Shown here in pieces: positions 9,542-21,491 of a stretch of DNA of 64,000 nucleotides. How positions within the stretch are numbered: position 1 is the stretch's first letter; the number at the start of each line of letters is the position of its first letter. Location of the stretch: the NCBI GenBank assembly GCA_038501625.1, contig JAZAYU010000006.1, forward strand, positions 13,146,638 through 13,210,637, in the 5' to 3' direction. The position numbers were made by a program, and so were the translations under genes. The notes beneath the pieces were generated by a model that was given only the letters and a program-made list of their open reading frames with translations, was not told the origin of the DNA and did no database searches. The stretch comes from Corbicula japonica (Eukaryota; Mollusca; Bivalvia; Venerida; Cyrenidae).

Positions 9542-9730
9542 AAAAAGGTGAAATATGCATATCAGGAATCGCCACATTCAGAAAAAACAGCCTCCCCACA
9601 CAGTCAAGAAGAAGAGAGGGGGAGAGAGCATGGTTAATAAAATAATCAGTTTCAAAAAAGACACCACTAACAATAAACAAAAATGAGAACCCGAGGGGTT
9701 ACCGCCTTGGAACGGTCAGTGGCAAATCAA
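9542..9730 (-). repeat. Pseudo-LTR: partial upstream copy of Naiad 3' end
   Basis: Matches 3242-3430 at a constant offset of 6300 with one visible mismatch (GAGAGG for GAGTGG). The copy stops within the loop of the CAGTGGCAA hairpin. Confidence 0.9.
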
Positions 9731-11130
9731 GTGATTTCTAGGCGTTAGGGCTCGATTTATATTGCTTTATATACTGACCAAAAAAATAAAAAGTATCCCC
9801 TTTTTATTTTAGTAATATCATTAAGATATTTTCATTTCCTGAGGAACGTTTCGAATGATGTTTTATTAGTAAATCTTCTTTGAGTTTAAGTTTAATTTAC
9901 ATAATCTTCTACACCAAGACCTGAGAAACTGCCTATCGATATACAATTTTTAAAGAATTTCGTTACATAATATTTTCAATTGAAAGGGAGTTGATTGCAA
10001 ATAGTTGGAATTTCTAGTGCAGTTTAGTTGTTTTATTGCTGAATGCTTTGTTTTTTATTTATAAGATGACGTGGAGAAATTGATTTAATTATAAGGATTG
10101 TGAATACTTTTAAGATTACTTTGTTCTTCAAGAAACCCTAATTATTACGAAGGAACATACGAAAGAACGCTGTGACTGCAGATTTTCAAGAACACTTTTA
10201 TTTTTGTAGAGTATATTTGGTCTTTTGCGGAAATATAGTATAATATGGAAAGCCATAGCTGCCTTAACTTGAGCGAAAACAATACAGACTGTGCTGAAAT
10301 TACTTCGTTTTTTGCGACTGTAACGATATGATCTTTCGCGCAAAATGATATGGTGTCCGTGTACTATTTTATGATGCTGAAATATAATTTTATGACGAAC
10401 ACTTTTCATAGTATGGTGTAGACACGTCATATTAACTTGCTAAAATATCATAATTAGCATATAATTTCACGCGACCATCATACGAGTATACATGTACTAA
10501 CAGTATATATCTTTTTTGCTCATGTTAAGGAAGCTACGGCGTTCCATAGTGATAAATATTTTATATAAGATCATATCAGTTAAAAATAGCAAATTTTTTA
10601 TATCTATATTTAAAAAAAATCGTCTTTATTTCTCTTCTCACTGGACAAAAAAAATTAAACCTTGTTTTGGTGACAATCGTTTTGAGAATAAGTTTTCTGT
10701 ATTGAAATAAATAAAAAATAGATCACAGACGAAATCACCTACATATAATGTTCCTTTTATCGTATACCCTTATTTTACTCCCAATTAAATAAGCACTAAA
10801 TCGATAATGAAGTTAAATTTGATGTAAGCATTTACGTCACAATTAAACAAAAAATCATCAATCCCTACGTCATATTAAAAGTTGCATTGTATGACGTAAT
10901 CGAAAAATGTTAAAATTTTCAAGCGCCATGATCGACTCTCAGATAAAGGGATGTTTAAGTTTCAAGTCTTTGAATGGCTTGAAGGAGGAAAAACAATATT
11001 ATTTGGAAGATGATAGAGGTGTTTATCGTGGGTTTCGATATGTAACGACTAGGATTTTAAAGTGTTTCATTCTTATACCCCAGCAATGAGCTTCTTATAC
11101 GTCAAAAGTATCTATAAATGGTTAGGCTTT
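9731..11130. other. No gene seen; AT-rich
   Basis: Short open frames (for example 10128-10430 minus and 10907-11089 plus) have no recognisable domain and no sign of selection or splice structure. The dinucleotide make-up is ordinary for the window. Confidence 0.4.
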
Positions 11131-11560
11131 AAGATAGATGAAAAGGGAACTTTGAAAACCACTGAACACGACAAATATGAAATTATTGCAGGATCGGTTT
11201 GATTGAGCTTGTTCATAGGCAGAAATGGCAATGCATATTACTGCCCACGCTGCCTTGCACGGTTTACATTAATAAATTGTCAATTCTGTTCCATCCAAAA
11301 CGATGGTACGCATATGGCGGTGAACATGGAACATTCAATGCGGTATTTTAAGATTTATACCATTCCATTTTCAGCGGCGTGTGGTCCCCAGATATAAGAA
11401 TGGGCTTGCCCTAAACAAGAAAACAATGGGCGGAACTAAATATAATAGAATTTTGACAGGGGATCTGAGAATATAATTCCTGCACATCACAGACAGCGCC
11501 AAAGGCAACATTTAAAAAGAGAACATGCGAAGGATAATTTCATATAGATATTTAAATCGT
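11131..11560 (+). repeat. Dispersed repeat family F, copy 1
   Basis: Shares GAAAAGGGAACTTTGAAAA, CGGTTTGATTGAGC, GATGGTACGCATA and the AATGCGGTATTTT/CAGCGGCG segment with copies at 20048-20665 (minus), 48985-49500 (minus, broken), 49880-50540 (plus) and a diverged one at 36310-36500. No coding role is seen. Confidence 0.75.
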
Positions 11561-12492
11561 GATAGATGAACGGTATGTAGATCTACACCTTTTTCTTATC
11601 ATTTTCTTATTCTGTTTATTTCCTCATTGACTATCTATTTATTTAACTTTCAGTAACAATTTTTTGACGATTTCTTATTTTTTATTTGTACAGGTTATTT
11701 GAACCCATGATTATTATTAAAGAAAGTGTGTCAGAGTAGTCAACAAATCAAAATTTGTGAAAATATCGCGGTTTAAAATCGGCAAATCTGGAACGTAGAA
11801 ACTACTGGGAGCTGCAAAAGTACAGAATCGGAAAACGACACTGTCCAATACGGAATAATTATTTATCTGACAAGTTGCATCAGTCTCGCGGATTAACGCT
11901 GCACTATGCTAAAATCATTTATGGGTATATAATAATTATTATTTCAGTGAAGCGCCGATTAGCGGGCTCAGCATTTCATCTGTCGCGACTGCAACTTTGA
12001 ATCACTGCTAAGCTTACCGACCTTCTTTTTTGTGGGTTTTAGATAAATAAATTCTGTATAAAAGTTCATTTATTTTATGATTTTCAGTGAATAATAGAAT
12101 TCTCTGTGAAATAAGTTAAGTTTTTTTACAATGATGCATGTAAACGCACCCAATACGAGTATAAAACATAAGAAGCTAGTGACATTGTTAAGGGATAAAT
12201 GCGCTTTCTCAATGTCCTTTCTGAAATACGAAGTTACAAAACTTGAGATGCTCATGCTCAAAACTCAGTTTCAATCTCAAAGCCTCAGAGTGAATTTTCT
12301 GATTCACGCTGCTTTTTTTGCTTTTTTTGACTTCTCTACTAATTAATGATGATGTACCAAAACAACTCTTAAAAACACAATTTTCATTTTCTTAAAAAAA
12401 GGGAGAAAGAAAGAAAAGGGTCTTGAGCACGGAGTAGGGATAATGATTACCCACCCTTTTTATTACAAATTATTTCTATGGTGAAAACGTAC
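11561..12492. other. No gene seen; AT-rich
   Basis: Pyrimidine-rich and A-rich stretches only, with a purine-rich run near 12398-12420. If the exon at 12493-12645 is real, this is its downstream intron on the minus strand. Confidence 0.35.
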
Positions 12493-12645
12493 CAATATTG
12501 CAAATAGCAGAACTCCAGTTCCCATCAGGTCCACAAGAAACTATTTCGGGGAACGGCCGATAACCTTCATTGCAAATCACGGAGTCCTTCGCTACGAATG
12601 TCGTTTTCCACGATCCTGCCGTTGTTGACTGTTTAGGGGTTTCCA
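12493..12645 (-). CDS. Probable single exon of a sushi/CCP-domain protein
   Basis: On the minus strand an open frame reads a Thr/Ser linker (TPKQSTTAGSWKTTF) and then SVICNEGYRPFPEIVSCGP-DGNWSSAICN. This matches the second half of a complement control protein (sushi) module: C-NEGYR, V-C, G-W and the last Cys. The first Cys of the module is absent and would lie in the previous exon. The exon is preceded by a pyrimidine-rich tract with AG (CTTTTTCTAACTTGTAAG; a second possible AG follows 17 bases later, giving a start at 12628). It is followed by a donor-like GTACGT. CCP proteins are extracellular adhesion or recognition proteins, expanded in molluscs. No neighbouring exon was found in the window, so it could be a gene fragment. 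Confidence 0.5.
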
Positions 12646-13340
12646 CTTACAAGTTAGAAAAAGATGTTTAGTTGCTTTCACAGTAAAATAAAACTCAAAC
12701 ACTTAACAAATTATAGTTTAAACATTTTACATTGTTATAGGTGCAATTGTAGATTTTAATTCATACTTGAGAAGTTTGAAAGTTTTTTTTATTATTAATA
12801 AACTATGCTTACCGAGCAGTAAGTTTGCGTTCATTGTTGAATATGTCTTCATGCAATCTATGAAGTTCTACAATAATGTGTATACAATATCAAGCACCTA
12901 GTAGGCCTATATACTGTTGAATAACGCCCGTGGCAAGAACACGCCGACAACGATTCGTGGCGCTAAAAGCAATTAGTTTCTATAATTATGTACGAAATTA
13001 AATTAGATTTTTTTGGCCAGGCAAACCAAAAGCAACTAGAACGATCATGCCAGTTTCGTAAGTCATTACGTAGCAGGTTTAGACCGGCAACGTTGACCTC
13101 GCGTGATTTTAATGTCACTCCACAAAATACGCAATGGGATGCGGACTCAGAATCGATAATTTAGAAAACGTTACCCTTATACAGGAAATGTTATGACGTT
13201 ATGCTATCGCCAGGTGCATTTCTTCTTGGCACGTTAGAATCGACTCTTGCGTCGCCTGGGGTGGAACGCCCCACAGTTTACGAAAGAAACAACTATCAGT
13301 CGCAGTTAGTCAATTGAGTGATTACGTTTGAACACATAAA
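12646..13340. other. No gene seen
   Basis: Would be intronic or intergenic relative to the CCP exon. Holds a higher-GC patch near 13250-13275 with no recognisable product. Confidence 0.35.
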
Positions 13341-13560
13341 GTGCCGGACTGAGGCGAAGTGCACAACTAAAGACTCTGAATGAGGCTGAGATGCCCGTCA
13401 AAAGAGCATGACATGCTATCAGATCCTTTATTACTCTGTATTTTATATTCATTGTATTAACAATCAATCGAGTAAACACTTATAAACAAATGCTGTGCTG
13501 GACTAAGGCGAGGTGCACAATTAAAAAGTCTAAATAAGGCCGAGATGCCCGTCAAAAGAG
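13341..13560 (+). repeat. Two-unit local direct repeat
   Basis: 13341-13407 and 13495-13560 share GTGC-GGACT-AGGCGA-GTGCACAA and GAGATGCCCGTCAAAAGAG, about 85% alike by eye. No function is evident. Confidence 0.7.
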
Positions 13561-13689
13561 ACTAAGAGAGGGACAGGAAGAAATTCTTTTTTAACCTCAT
13601 TTCAACTTTAAAATGTTAATCACTATTTAGGCAATATTCCAATGTGTCTGTATTTTAATTCTTCATCAGTAACATGAGGTGAGACGTGG

Positions 13690-14750
13690 GAACGTTTTTA
13701 ATAAATAAAACAGTTGAGAGTGTTCGTTAATTTAATTGTACACGTCTGATTTCAACATTCGATATATTCCATTGTGAGACTTGTTTAATTGTTATCTAAA
13801 TTATTTATCAAATGACAAACCAAAACCGAGAAAAAAACTGACCTGTGAACAAGGTGAACTCGAGGAGTGTTTTTAAGCTTTCTATAATTAATATATTGAC
13901 AACGGTGAAAAAGCCAATCTTTGACAATATTTTTAATTGTATATTAGAAACATTGATTTAAAATGAAAACATCTGATTTCAACTTTCTATAATTTATTCC
14001 AGTGCTAGGCTTGTTTAATTGTTATCTATACAATCTCCCTATGACAAACCAGATGCGAGACAAAAAATGAACTGTGAACTCGAGGAGTGGTTTTAAACTT
14101 TATATAATTAAAAGATGAATAACGGTTTACCAACGGTAAAAATGTAACATATTGTTAATTGTATATTAGAAACATTGATTTAAAATGTTGATAACCTTTG
14201 AATTTTTTCGACATGGTGCGGTAAAGACTTTCCTACGGAAAGACATGTATGGATCATTTTTGAGTTAAATAGAAAAAACAACAAAAGAAGCATTCACATT
14301 TATTTCAGATCTAATCATATGGATCTGAAGAAACAAAAAGGCAAAAAATCTCAAAACAACAAGAAAAAACCAAACAGAAATAATATAACAGACATTATAG
14401 TTGGGTAAATGATGACCAAATTTTAAAACCTGATTAGCTTACTGCCTTTTGGATCAATTAGTGATTATAAAAGTAAGTAACATTGATGCGAGTAGGGCAC
14501 AGCAAAATATGTAATCGCTCATCCTCTTGATAATCATACCTGTACCTTTATAAAATTAACATAATAAGTTTGAATAATTTCACAAAAAATCTCTCTACTG
14601 TTATCAGTAAAATTTTAATAGCGTTCATCAGGGTTATCCGATTAACCTGATTTGGTGTTGTCGCCGCACAGACTCTCTCCCCAGAGGCAATGTAATTTCA
14701 ACTTAACAATAGTTTCGGGTGTCATATGGTGATATTTACGTTTATCAGGG
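13690..14750 (+). repeat. Dispersed repeat family G with internal tandem duplication
   Basis: Two units (about 13690-13970 and 13971-14330) share TTGTTTAATTGTTATCTA, ATGACAAACCA and TCGAGGAGTG. The second unit and its downstream part (to about 14750) recur once at 19030-19735 in the same orientation, including TCGACATGGTGCGGT and GGTGTTGTCGCCG. No coding potential is seen. Confidence 0.75.
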
Positions 14751-14789
14751 TTACGGTTACCCGATCAACCTAGTATAGGGTTGCCTTAG

Positions 14790-14885
14790 TGGTCTCATTA
14801 GGTTGTGTAATTGGCATTGCATTGCTAGGCGCTATCGCTGTACGGGTTCGCTCCCCAGGAGGACAATATCATTTTACATTATTTA
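14790..14885 (+). repeat. tRNA-derived SINE remnant
   Basis: Reads GCTAGGCGCTATCGCTGTAC followed by the B-box-like GGGTTCGCTCC and GACAATATCATTTTA. The match is to the better copies at 50821-50915 and, reversed, 29714-29820. A more decayed piece with TCTCTCCCCAGAGGCAA lies at about 14655-14705. Confidence 0.6.
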
Positions 14886-16268
14886 CTATTTCAAAAGAAT
14901 AATATGTGTTAATTACATTCATTTAAAACGTAAAAGGGTCCATATTTTTTCCATCTTCAAATTTAAAAAACATTAATACTGGCTATTTCTGACACTTCAT
15001 ATATTTCAGTTCCATATTTCAATCAATACGGCCCGTGAATGGACCTTTCAAGGTCACGGCATTTAGCTAACATGTGCCGTTGTCATACAAACGCATTTGA
15101 GCGAAAATTGAGATTGTTTTCTACATATGCGGCGCTAAATAAATAGGCACGAATGTGGTCTTTCCTGATTTTTTTTAAAACGCGAATATTATTTTGACGG
15201 ATATCAGCCTAGACCTGGTACAAGTTATGATAGTAACGGATATTTTTGCGTATATTTGGAACATAAGTATTATATGGGGTCCCGCGCGACCGAGGGTTTA
15301 GAGAATTTACATTTTTACATTGCAAAGTCAGGCCGGTAGTGAAATGCTGGTAAACCCCGCATATAAACGACCACATTACTAAACAGCTCTTTATATACGC
15401 ATTAATCAGAGCTTGTTTTTAAAAATTCAGATGTGTAAATAAGTGGTTTTAAACGGCAATATTGAGACTACCCATAAAACACTTTCCCAGTTGTCATAAT
15501 AGCGATGTTTTACTGTAGTGCTATAATAATGATGAATAGTACATGACAAAGCATTTTAGGTTCAAAAGGCCCACCATTGATGCAATGAATGCACATATCC
15601 TACTTTCCTATATTTCCATCCCTTCCTATAATCCCGTCCCCCTTGAATAAACAACAATTAATAATAGGATGCATAGACTTATGCACCGTACATGAGAGTA
15701 ATCATGTTATTTTCAATTTGCAGTTAGAAAACATATTTATCCAAGAATCACTTATCCAAAAACACACCATGTGCTAAAAATAGCGTTTATTTAGATAATC
15801 TTGCAAAACTGATAAAAACGCATCAAAATATTTTTGACCCTTGATTGTCTGCATGCTTTGGACACAACAACAAGTTTGAAATAGTGAAAACAAATTCTTC
15901 TTACTGGTTCTTACAGCAAAGGACGTGTTTATAGGAATGCGGCGACCATTTATTTCACCGGCGGTGTGTGCCTGAACATGCATATTTAAGAATTGATTTT
16001 CAGATATAATGTTCCGTTTCATAGAACAAAGAATGCTCTTTGATCATCATGCTAATTTGAAATTTATATAATCTTATTATAAGGTATTTGACGAAAATTC
16101 GTTAAGGGGGATGGAAATACAGGAATAGGGAATATATTTTGAGGAAGTTTACTTTAATTTTATTTAAAGATGAAGATAAAAAAGTGTGGTTTTCATTTTC
16201 AGTGTCACAATTAGATTGAGAAACATTGAATCATGTTGAACAAGTAATGATCTGAATTTACTGTATAA
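14886..16268. other. No gene seen
   Basis: Mixed AT-rich DNA. Open frames at 15589-15777 and 15774-16022 are short, face opposite ways and carry no recognisable domain. Confidence 0.4.
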
Positions 16269-17211
16269 CAAGAAATATCTTTAAAAAAGATAAACGGCGT
16301 TGATGGAAAAGATTTATATATACATGTACATGTATATAAGAAAGAAGGAAATACTGAGAGGCGAAGCAGACACAGTTTAGTTATTTTATTTTACTTGTTA
16401 TAGCTGTTGACGAACCCGCCCTGCCTTCTTAGTATGACCTAGAGTTTAAGCGACCGAATCATGACAACTCATAAATTCATTTAAAGTGTCTTTCAAAAAA
16501 AATGTTGAAGCTGATGCAACAATTTCATACAGTGATAACAAGTCGATTAAAGAAGCAATGTCTTACATTAAGTCTTGTCTACATTTATTCAGTTTCAATA
16601 AAATACCTCTTGTAGAGTTAGAGCTCAAGATGAATAAATGTCCTTGAAATTTAATAAAAATAAATACAAACAGCTTGTTAAAAAAAAGCGAAATCTACCA
16701 ACTTGTACGTAATTAACTTCAAAAAAAGTGTCCCTCCTGAGTTTTGAACCCGGGGCCTCCGCTTCAGAGGCGAGAGTGTTAGCCACTACACTACAACGAT
16801 CAGTATCAGAAAACTAGAAAGAAACCAGTAAGAATTAGAAATATCTTCACTTCTCTTTCGTTTTACACTGTGTGTTGTATGCAAGTGTTTACCGGACACC
16901 CAAGAATATTCCATATAAAAATGTATTTAAACCATCAATATTGACTTAACTGGTTATTTAAATCGTAAATATGTTTGTCTCCAATACAACACCAATCGAA
17001 ATAATCTATTTGATTTTACCGCTGCATAATAATAAAAATCCCACTAGATACCTCTCCACCCCTGCTAGATGCCTCTATGGTGTAAATAGCTACCAATCGA
17101 AATAGTTTATTTCATTTTCCCTCTGCATAATAAGAGAATACGAGTATTATTTACAATATTTCATTGGTCGAAAAACTAGGTCAAAAGTGAGCTTAGACAG
17201 CTAACGCCGAA
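16269..17211 (+). repeat. Dispersed repeat family R, copy 2
   Basis: Direct repeat of 24-969. It ends at the same base context (CTAACGCCGAA), after which the flanks diverge, so this marks a real repeat boundary. Confidence 0.8.
16732..16801 (-). other. tRNA-like segment in repeat R, copy 2
   Basis: The minus strand has TAGTGTAGTGG and a better B box (GGGTTCAAAAC) than copy 1, with the anticodon-like loop CTCTGAA. It is a tRNA-derived piece, not a tRNA gene. Confidence 0.5.
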
Positions 17212-17830
17212 AAAGAAAGCAAAAGATCCGCGTGGGCCGGGAATCAAAAGCGTGACATGCAATCATTTTATCGCTGAACCAAGCATGCTTGTGATAGAGA
17301 TGTTGGTTTTAACGCGGTCTTAAAAATAAATGATCACTCTGTTCACAAAAATAATTTAACATCAAGATTTCCTGATTTGAAATGTTTCATTGTGATTGTA
17401 TATATACTGTATAACATCCACAGATTTCTTTGCAAAGAGTGAAACTAAGACTTTCTGTAGTCGTTAGCCAAATCTATAATGTAGTTTCTATTTTAGATTT
17501 GTGTGTTTTCCTGTACTTTTTTGTTATGTTTTCTATTTTCGTACATATCAGTGCATATTTTAAAAAAAACAATTGTAAACTTTAGATGCTCACACATGAG
17601 TGCTTCGGCGACATAGAACAGAAAAGCTTGAAATCGCACTGTTTCTCCGGCAAATTGTCGAAATTATTCTTTTAATATTATACAGATTGTCTATGAAACT
17701 CAGAATTCCGATGCACACCCTTTATCTTTTTATTTATCTTTTGTTTTAGTATGTGTCTGGCAATTAGAGCATAAATTCGACCTAACTAACCTCAAAAATG
17801 TAAATACATCCTAGGACAGTACAATCTTCA
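17212..17830. other. No gene seen
   Basis: AT-rich sequence between repeat R and the TTAAGGTA element. No domain, RNA or repeat was recognised. Confidence 0.4.
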
Positions 17831-18163
17831 TTAAGGTATTTCATACCCCCAGTTAGTACAGTTGCACTAATGATGAGCTGTGAAAATTAAATTATCATTT
17901 TTTCAACAAATTCCAAACAAACTGTTATTATATTGTTACAAACAGATGAATATTGATAATAACAGGAGACAATTGTTGAAAAAAATGAATTTTGTTAGAA
18001 AAGTAATAAAATGTGGTACCTGCTATGTTGTCTAATCCGGGTGTCAAAATAAAGCACTTTCCGCTCAAATATATCAAAAATAATTAATTACAATATCCAG
18101 TTTAATGTTCCATCTAGGGTCAACCAGTGTTAACTGTACTGTCTGGGGTATGAATTACCTTAA
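17831..18163. mobile_element. 333-bp MITE with TTAAGGTA termini
   Basis: The left end TTAAGGTATTTCATACCCC and the right end GGGGTATGAATTACCTTAA are inverted repeats of about 20 bp, extended by a second paired block (GTACAG/CTGTAC). It has no coding capacity. The same TTAAGGTA/TACCTTAA ends bound the larger palindromic element at 26710-28751, so they may share one mobilising transposase. Confidence 0.7.
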
Positions 18164-18244
18164 AATCTAGCTTAATATAAGTTGTCTTTCTAAAAATCAT
18201 TTGTGAATTTTTAACCGCCATTTGCAATGTTTATCGCCCCTCTC

Positions 18245-19010
18245 CCTCTTAGAACTACCAGCAGTGTTACTGTTGTTAAAGCTGTTACTACCAGCAGTAT
18301 AACTGCTGTTACTGCTATTACTGCCAGAAGTGTTCATGCTGTTACTGCCAGCAGTATAACTGTTGTTACTGCTGTTACTGCTGTTACTACCAGCAGTTTT
18401 ACTGTTGTTACTGCTGTTACTACCAGCAGTTTAAGTGCTGATACTGCTATTACTGCCAGCAGTGTTTCTGCTGTTACGGCTATTACTGCTGTTACTACTT
18501 GCAGTGTTACTGTTGTTACTGCTGTTACTACCAGCAGTGTTATTGTTGTTACTGCTGTTACTACCAGCAGTATAACTGTGGTTACTGCTATAACTGCCAG
18601 CAGTGTTCCTGCTGTTACTGCCAGCAGTGTTCCTGCTGTTACTGCTATCACTGCTGTTACTACCAGCAGTGTTACTGTCATACTTTTGTTACTACCATCA
18701 GTATTACTGATGTTACTGCTATTACTGCCAGCAGTGTTCCTGCTGTTACTGCTATTACTGCTGTTACTACCAGCAGTGTTCCTGCTGTTATTGCTATTAC
18801 TGCCAGCAGTGTTCCTGTGGTTATTGCTATTACTGCTGTTACTACCAGCAGTTTTACTGTTGTTACTGCTGTTACTACCAGCTGTATAACTGCTGTTACT
18901 GTCAGCAGTATTACTGTTGTTACTTCTGTTACTGCCAGCAGTATTACTGTTGTTACTGCTGTTACTGCCAGCAGTATAACTACTGTTAATCTTGTTACTG
19001 CCGTACTGCT
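18245..19010 (+). repeat. GCTGTTACTRCCAGCAGT minisatellite
   Basis: About 765 bp of variants of GTTACTGCTGTTACTACC and AGCAGTGTTACTGTT, in 12-15 bp sub-units arranged in longer irregular units. Because the unit lengths are multiples of three, several frames on both strands stay open (Thr/Val/Ser-rich or Cys/Tyr-rich). They have no gene context and are taken as repeat artefacts. Confidence 0.9.
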
Positions 19011-19029
19011 TACTTCCTATTTCATTTTT

Positions 19030-19735
19030 TGAAATAAGTAAAGCGGTTGGGAGTGTTTGTTTATTTAATTTTACACATCTGACTTCAACTTTCGATATAT
19101 TCCAGTTCAAGACTTGTTTTATTGTTATCTATATCATTTCCCAAATGACAAACCACAAGCGAGACAATATTGAACTGTGAACTCGGGGAGTGGTTTTAAA
19201 CTTTCTGTAATTAATTTACCCGATAGATAACGGTGAAAAGACCAAGCTTTGACAAACGGCAAAATCATGTTAACATATTTTTAATTGTATATTAGGAACT
19301 TTGATTTAAAATGTTGATAAACTTTGATTTATTTCGACATGGTGCGGTCAAGACTTTTCCAACGGCAAAGGCATGTATGAATCATTTTTAGTGAAATAGA
19401 AAAACAACAGCATCATACACATTTAATGTAGAGTTCTTAATATGGATCCGAAGAAACAAAACGACAAAAAAATCCAAAAACAACAACAAAAACAAACAAT
19501 ATAACAGACATTATTGTATAACCCGTTTCTTGATTAAATTAACCAGATAAGTTTGTATAATTTCACAAAAAACCTCTTTACTTTTATCAGTAAATTTCCT
19601 GTGTCATGGAGTGATGATTTATAAGAGTTTTCCGATCAACCTTGTTTTTTTGGTGTTGTCGCCGGACGGATTCGCTCCCCATTAGGGGCAATATAATTTG
19701 AAATTTAAAGTAGTTTCCGATGTCCAAGGGTGATA
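19030..19735 (+). repeat. Dispersed repeat family G, second locus
   Basis: Collinear with about 13690-14740. Contains the B-box-like GGATTCGCTCCCC and GGGGCAATATAATTTGAA, showing that a SINE-like tail is part of this composite repeat. Confidence 0.75.
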
Positions 19736-20047
19736 AAAAAGTGAAGTATGCATTTAAAGGTACTTCATCTGTTCATGTTATCAAATGGAGAATAATAGCT
19801 GTAAAATCAGGTCATAATTATAAAATACTTAACATGTTCTGCTTTTTGGAATTTCAGGAGCTCATGTCTGGACAAACTATTGTTAAGGGACGTTATTTAG
19901 AAAACGAGGTCTTCTTCGAAACAGATTTTCCAGTTGTAGTAATACGAAGTCTTTAATCCTGATTACCATATACACGGATTAAACTTTCTTTAAAAAACTT
20001 CGCGGTTTAAAAGGTAAACCTTCATAAATCTAATTAAACTAAATCTA

Positions 20048-20665
20048 ATTAAAGTCTCCCCGTACATCAGTGCTGTTATCACTTACGTCCTTCGAAGGTC
20101 GTCGAGCACGATATTTATGTACTATGTTAATAGAACTTCTAAATTTACTTCTTGTTTTTAATATTTCGGCGAGTTTAAAGATGGGTGGTTTCAATATCCG
20201 AGCCAATTTAAATTTGGATATTGTTCAATCACCCACAAGGATATACTTCCTGCCTTTTAAATTTTGCCTTTGGCGATGTCTGTGATATGCAGGATTTATA
20301 TTCTAAGATCCCCTCTCAAAATTCTATTCTGTTTAGTTCCGCCCATTGTTTTCTCGTTTAGGGCAAACCCATTCTTTTATCTGGGGACAATACGCCGCTG
20401 AACATGGAATGGTATTAATCTGAAAATACCGCATTTAAGGTTCCATATTCACCTCCATATGCATACCATCGTTTGGGATGGATCAAAATTGTACTGTTTA
20501 TTGGTGTAAATATTGAGTTGCGCTCAACCCGGGGCTATGCGGCTTGGGCAGTTATAAGCATTTCCATTACTGCCCATGAACAGGCTTAATCAAACCGAGC
20601 CTGCAATATTTTCATATTTGTCATGGTCCAGGGTCTTCAAAGTTCCTTTTTCATCTATTACATTT
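20048..20665 (-). repeat. Dispersed repeat family F, most complete copy
   Basis: The reverse complement aligns with 11131-11560 over one part and with 49880-50245 over the other, so this copy shows the full extent of about 620 bp. Preserved landmarks are CCTTCGAAGG near 20092, ATCGTTTGGGATGGAT near 20470 and CATGAACAGGCTTAATCAAA near 20577. Confidence 0.75.
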
Positions 20666-21491
20666 TTCGACTTGACGGAACCAGCTTTAATTAATTTAGT
20701 TGATAAACAATATTTTAAAACAATGGCCACCCACATTTATCCCTGTGAAAATCCTCAGTTTCTGGCTTGTTTCTAATATTTTATCATAAGTACAGGTATT
20801 TAATTTAAAGAGTGGAATATGCAGGAACCGCCACACTCACAAAACACAGACAAACACAACGAAATTCTGGCCTACATTTAAAATCAAAACCTAACGCGTG
20901 CCGCCAACATCAAATTGGGTCCAATTCAATGTGCATTTTTAAATATCTTTTTACTTTGGAGTGATTTACTGACGATGTATCTTAATTTAATGTGGCATTT
21001 AGTCTTGCAGACACATTACCTTTGATTATCTGGCGCAATATAGACATACCAACCTTAATCTGAGTACTATCTAGAGGGCATTTTTCCTGCTGATATATTG
21101 TACTTAAGGGTAAATGTGTCTGCAGTTGGACTGTTTACTGTTGAATGTGTCCCTAATGTTACTTTTAAATAGTGATGATCAAATGTGGCTGCGAAATTGT
21201 TCTTGTACACTTAATCACATAACAAATGTTCTAACGACACCGATAATATTTTTTGAATTTCTCAGCGTGGATTCAAACTTTACTCTCAAAACTTGAAAAA
21301 TAATAAAATGCATCACTTTCTCTTTTTTGTAATGAAGCAATCTTAAATTTCCTTACATCCGTTTGACTACCAGCAGAGACCTTTTATAAAGCTATGGGTA
21401 AAACAAGTCACACAATTTCCATCAACGCCGTTAAACATGGATGTTTACGTAATTGTGAACAATGCTATCAAATTTTGCAATAATGCGATTA
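20666..21491. other. No gene seen
   Basis: AT-rich, with a short stretch near 20815-20850 (GCAGGAACCGCCACACTCAC) that resembles the Naiad 3' end and may be a very short decayed fragment. The 312 bp before copy F (19736-20047) also holds nothing recognisable. Confidence 0.4.

Larger units (their letters stand above)
3242..9730 (-). mobile_element. Naiad-type Penelope-like retroelement with pseudo-LTR
   Basis: Read on the minus strand, the element ends at 3242 next to an A/T run and carries one long reading frame (6815-3762). The 3'-terminal 189 bp (3242-3430) recurs in the same orientation at 9542-9730 with one visible mismatch. That is the head-to-tail partial copy (pseudo-LTR) typical of Penelope-like elements, in which a truncated upstream copy precedes the full one. 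On this reading the full copy is about 6.3 kb, with a long 5' region at 6963-9541. The near-identity of the two ends implies one recent insertion event. The alternative is that the ends come from two independent insertions and part of 6963-9541 is unrelated DNA. Confidence 0.65.

Noticed and set aside
18227..19110. Long open frames on both strands (up to 258 codons)
   Set aside because: Unit lengths are multiples of three, so several frames remain open by construction.
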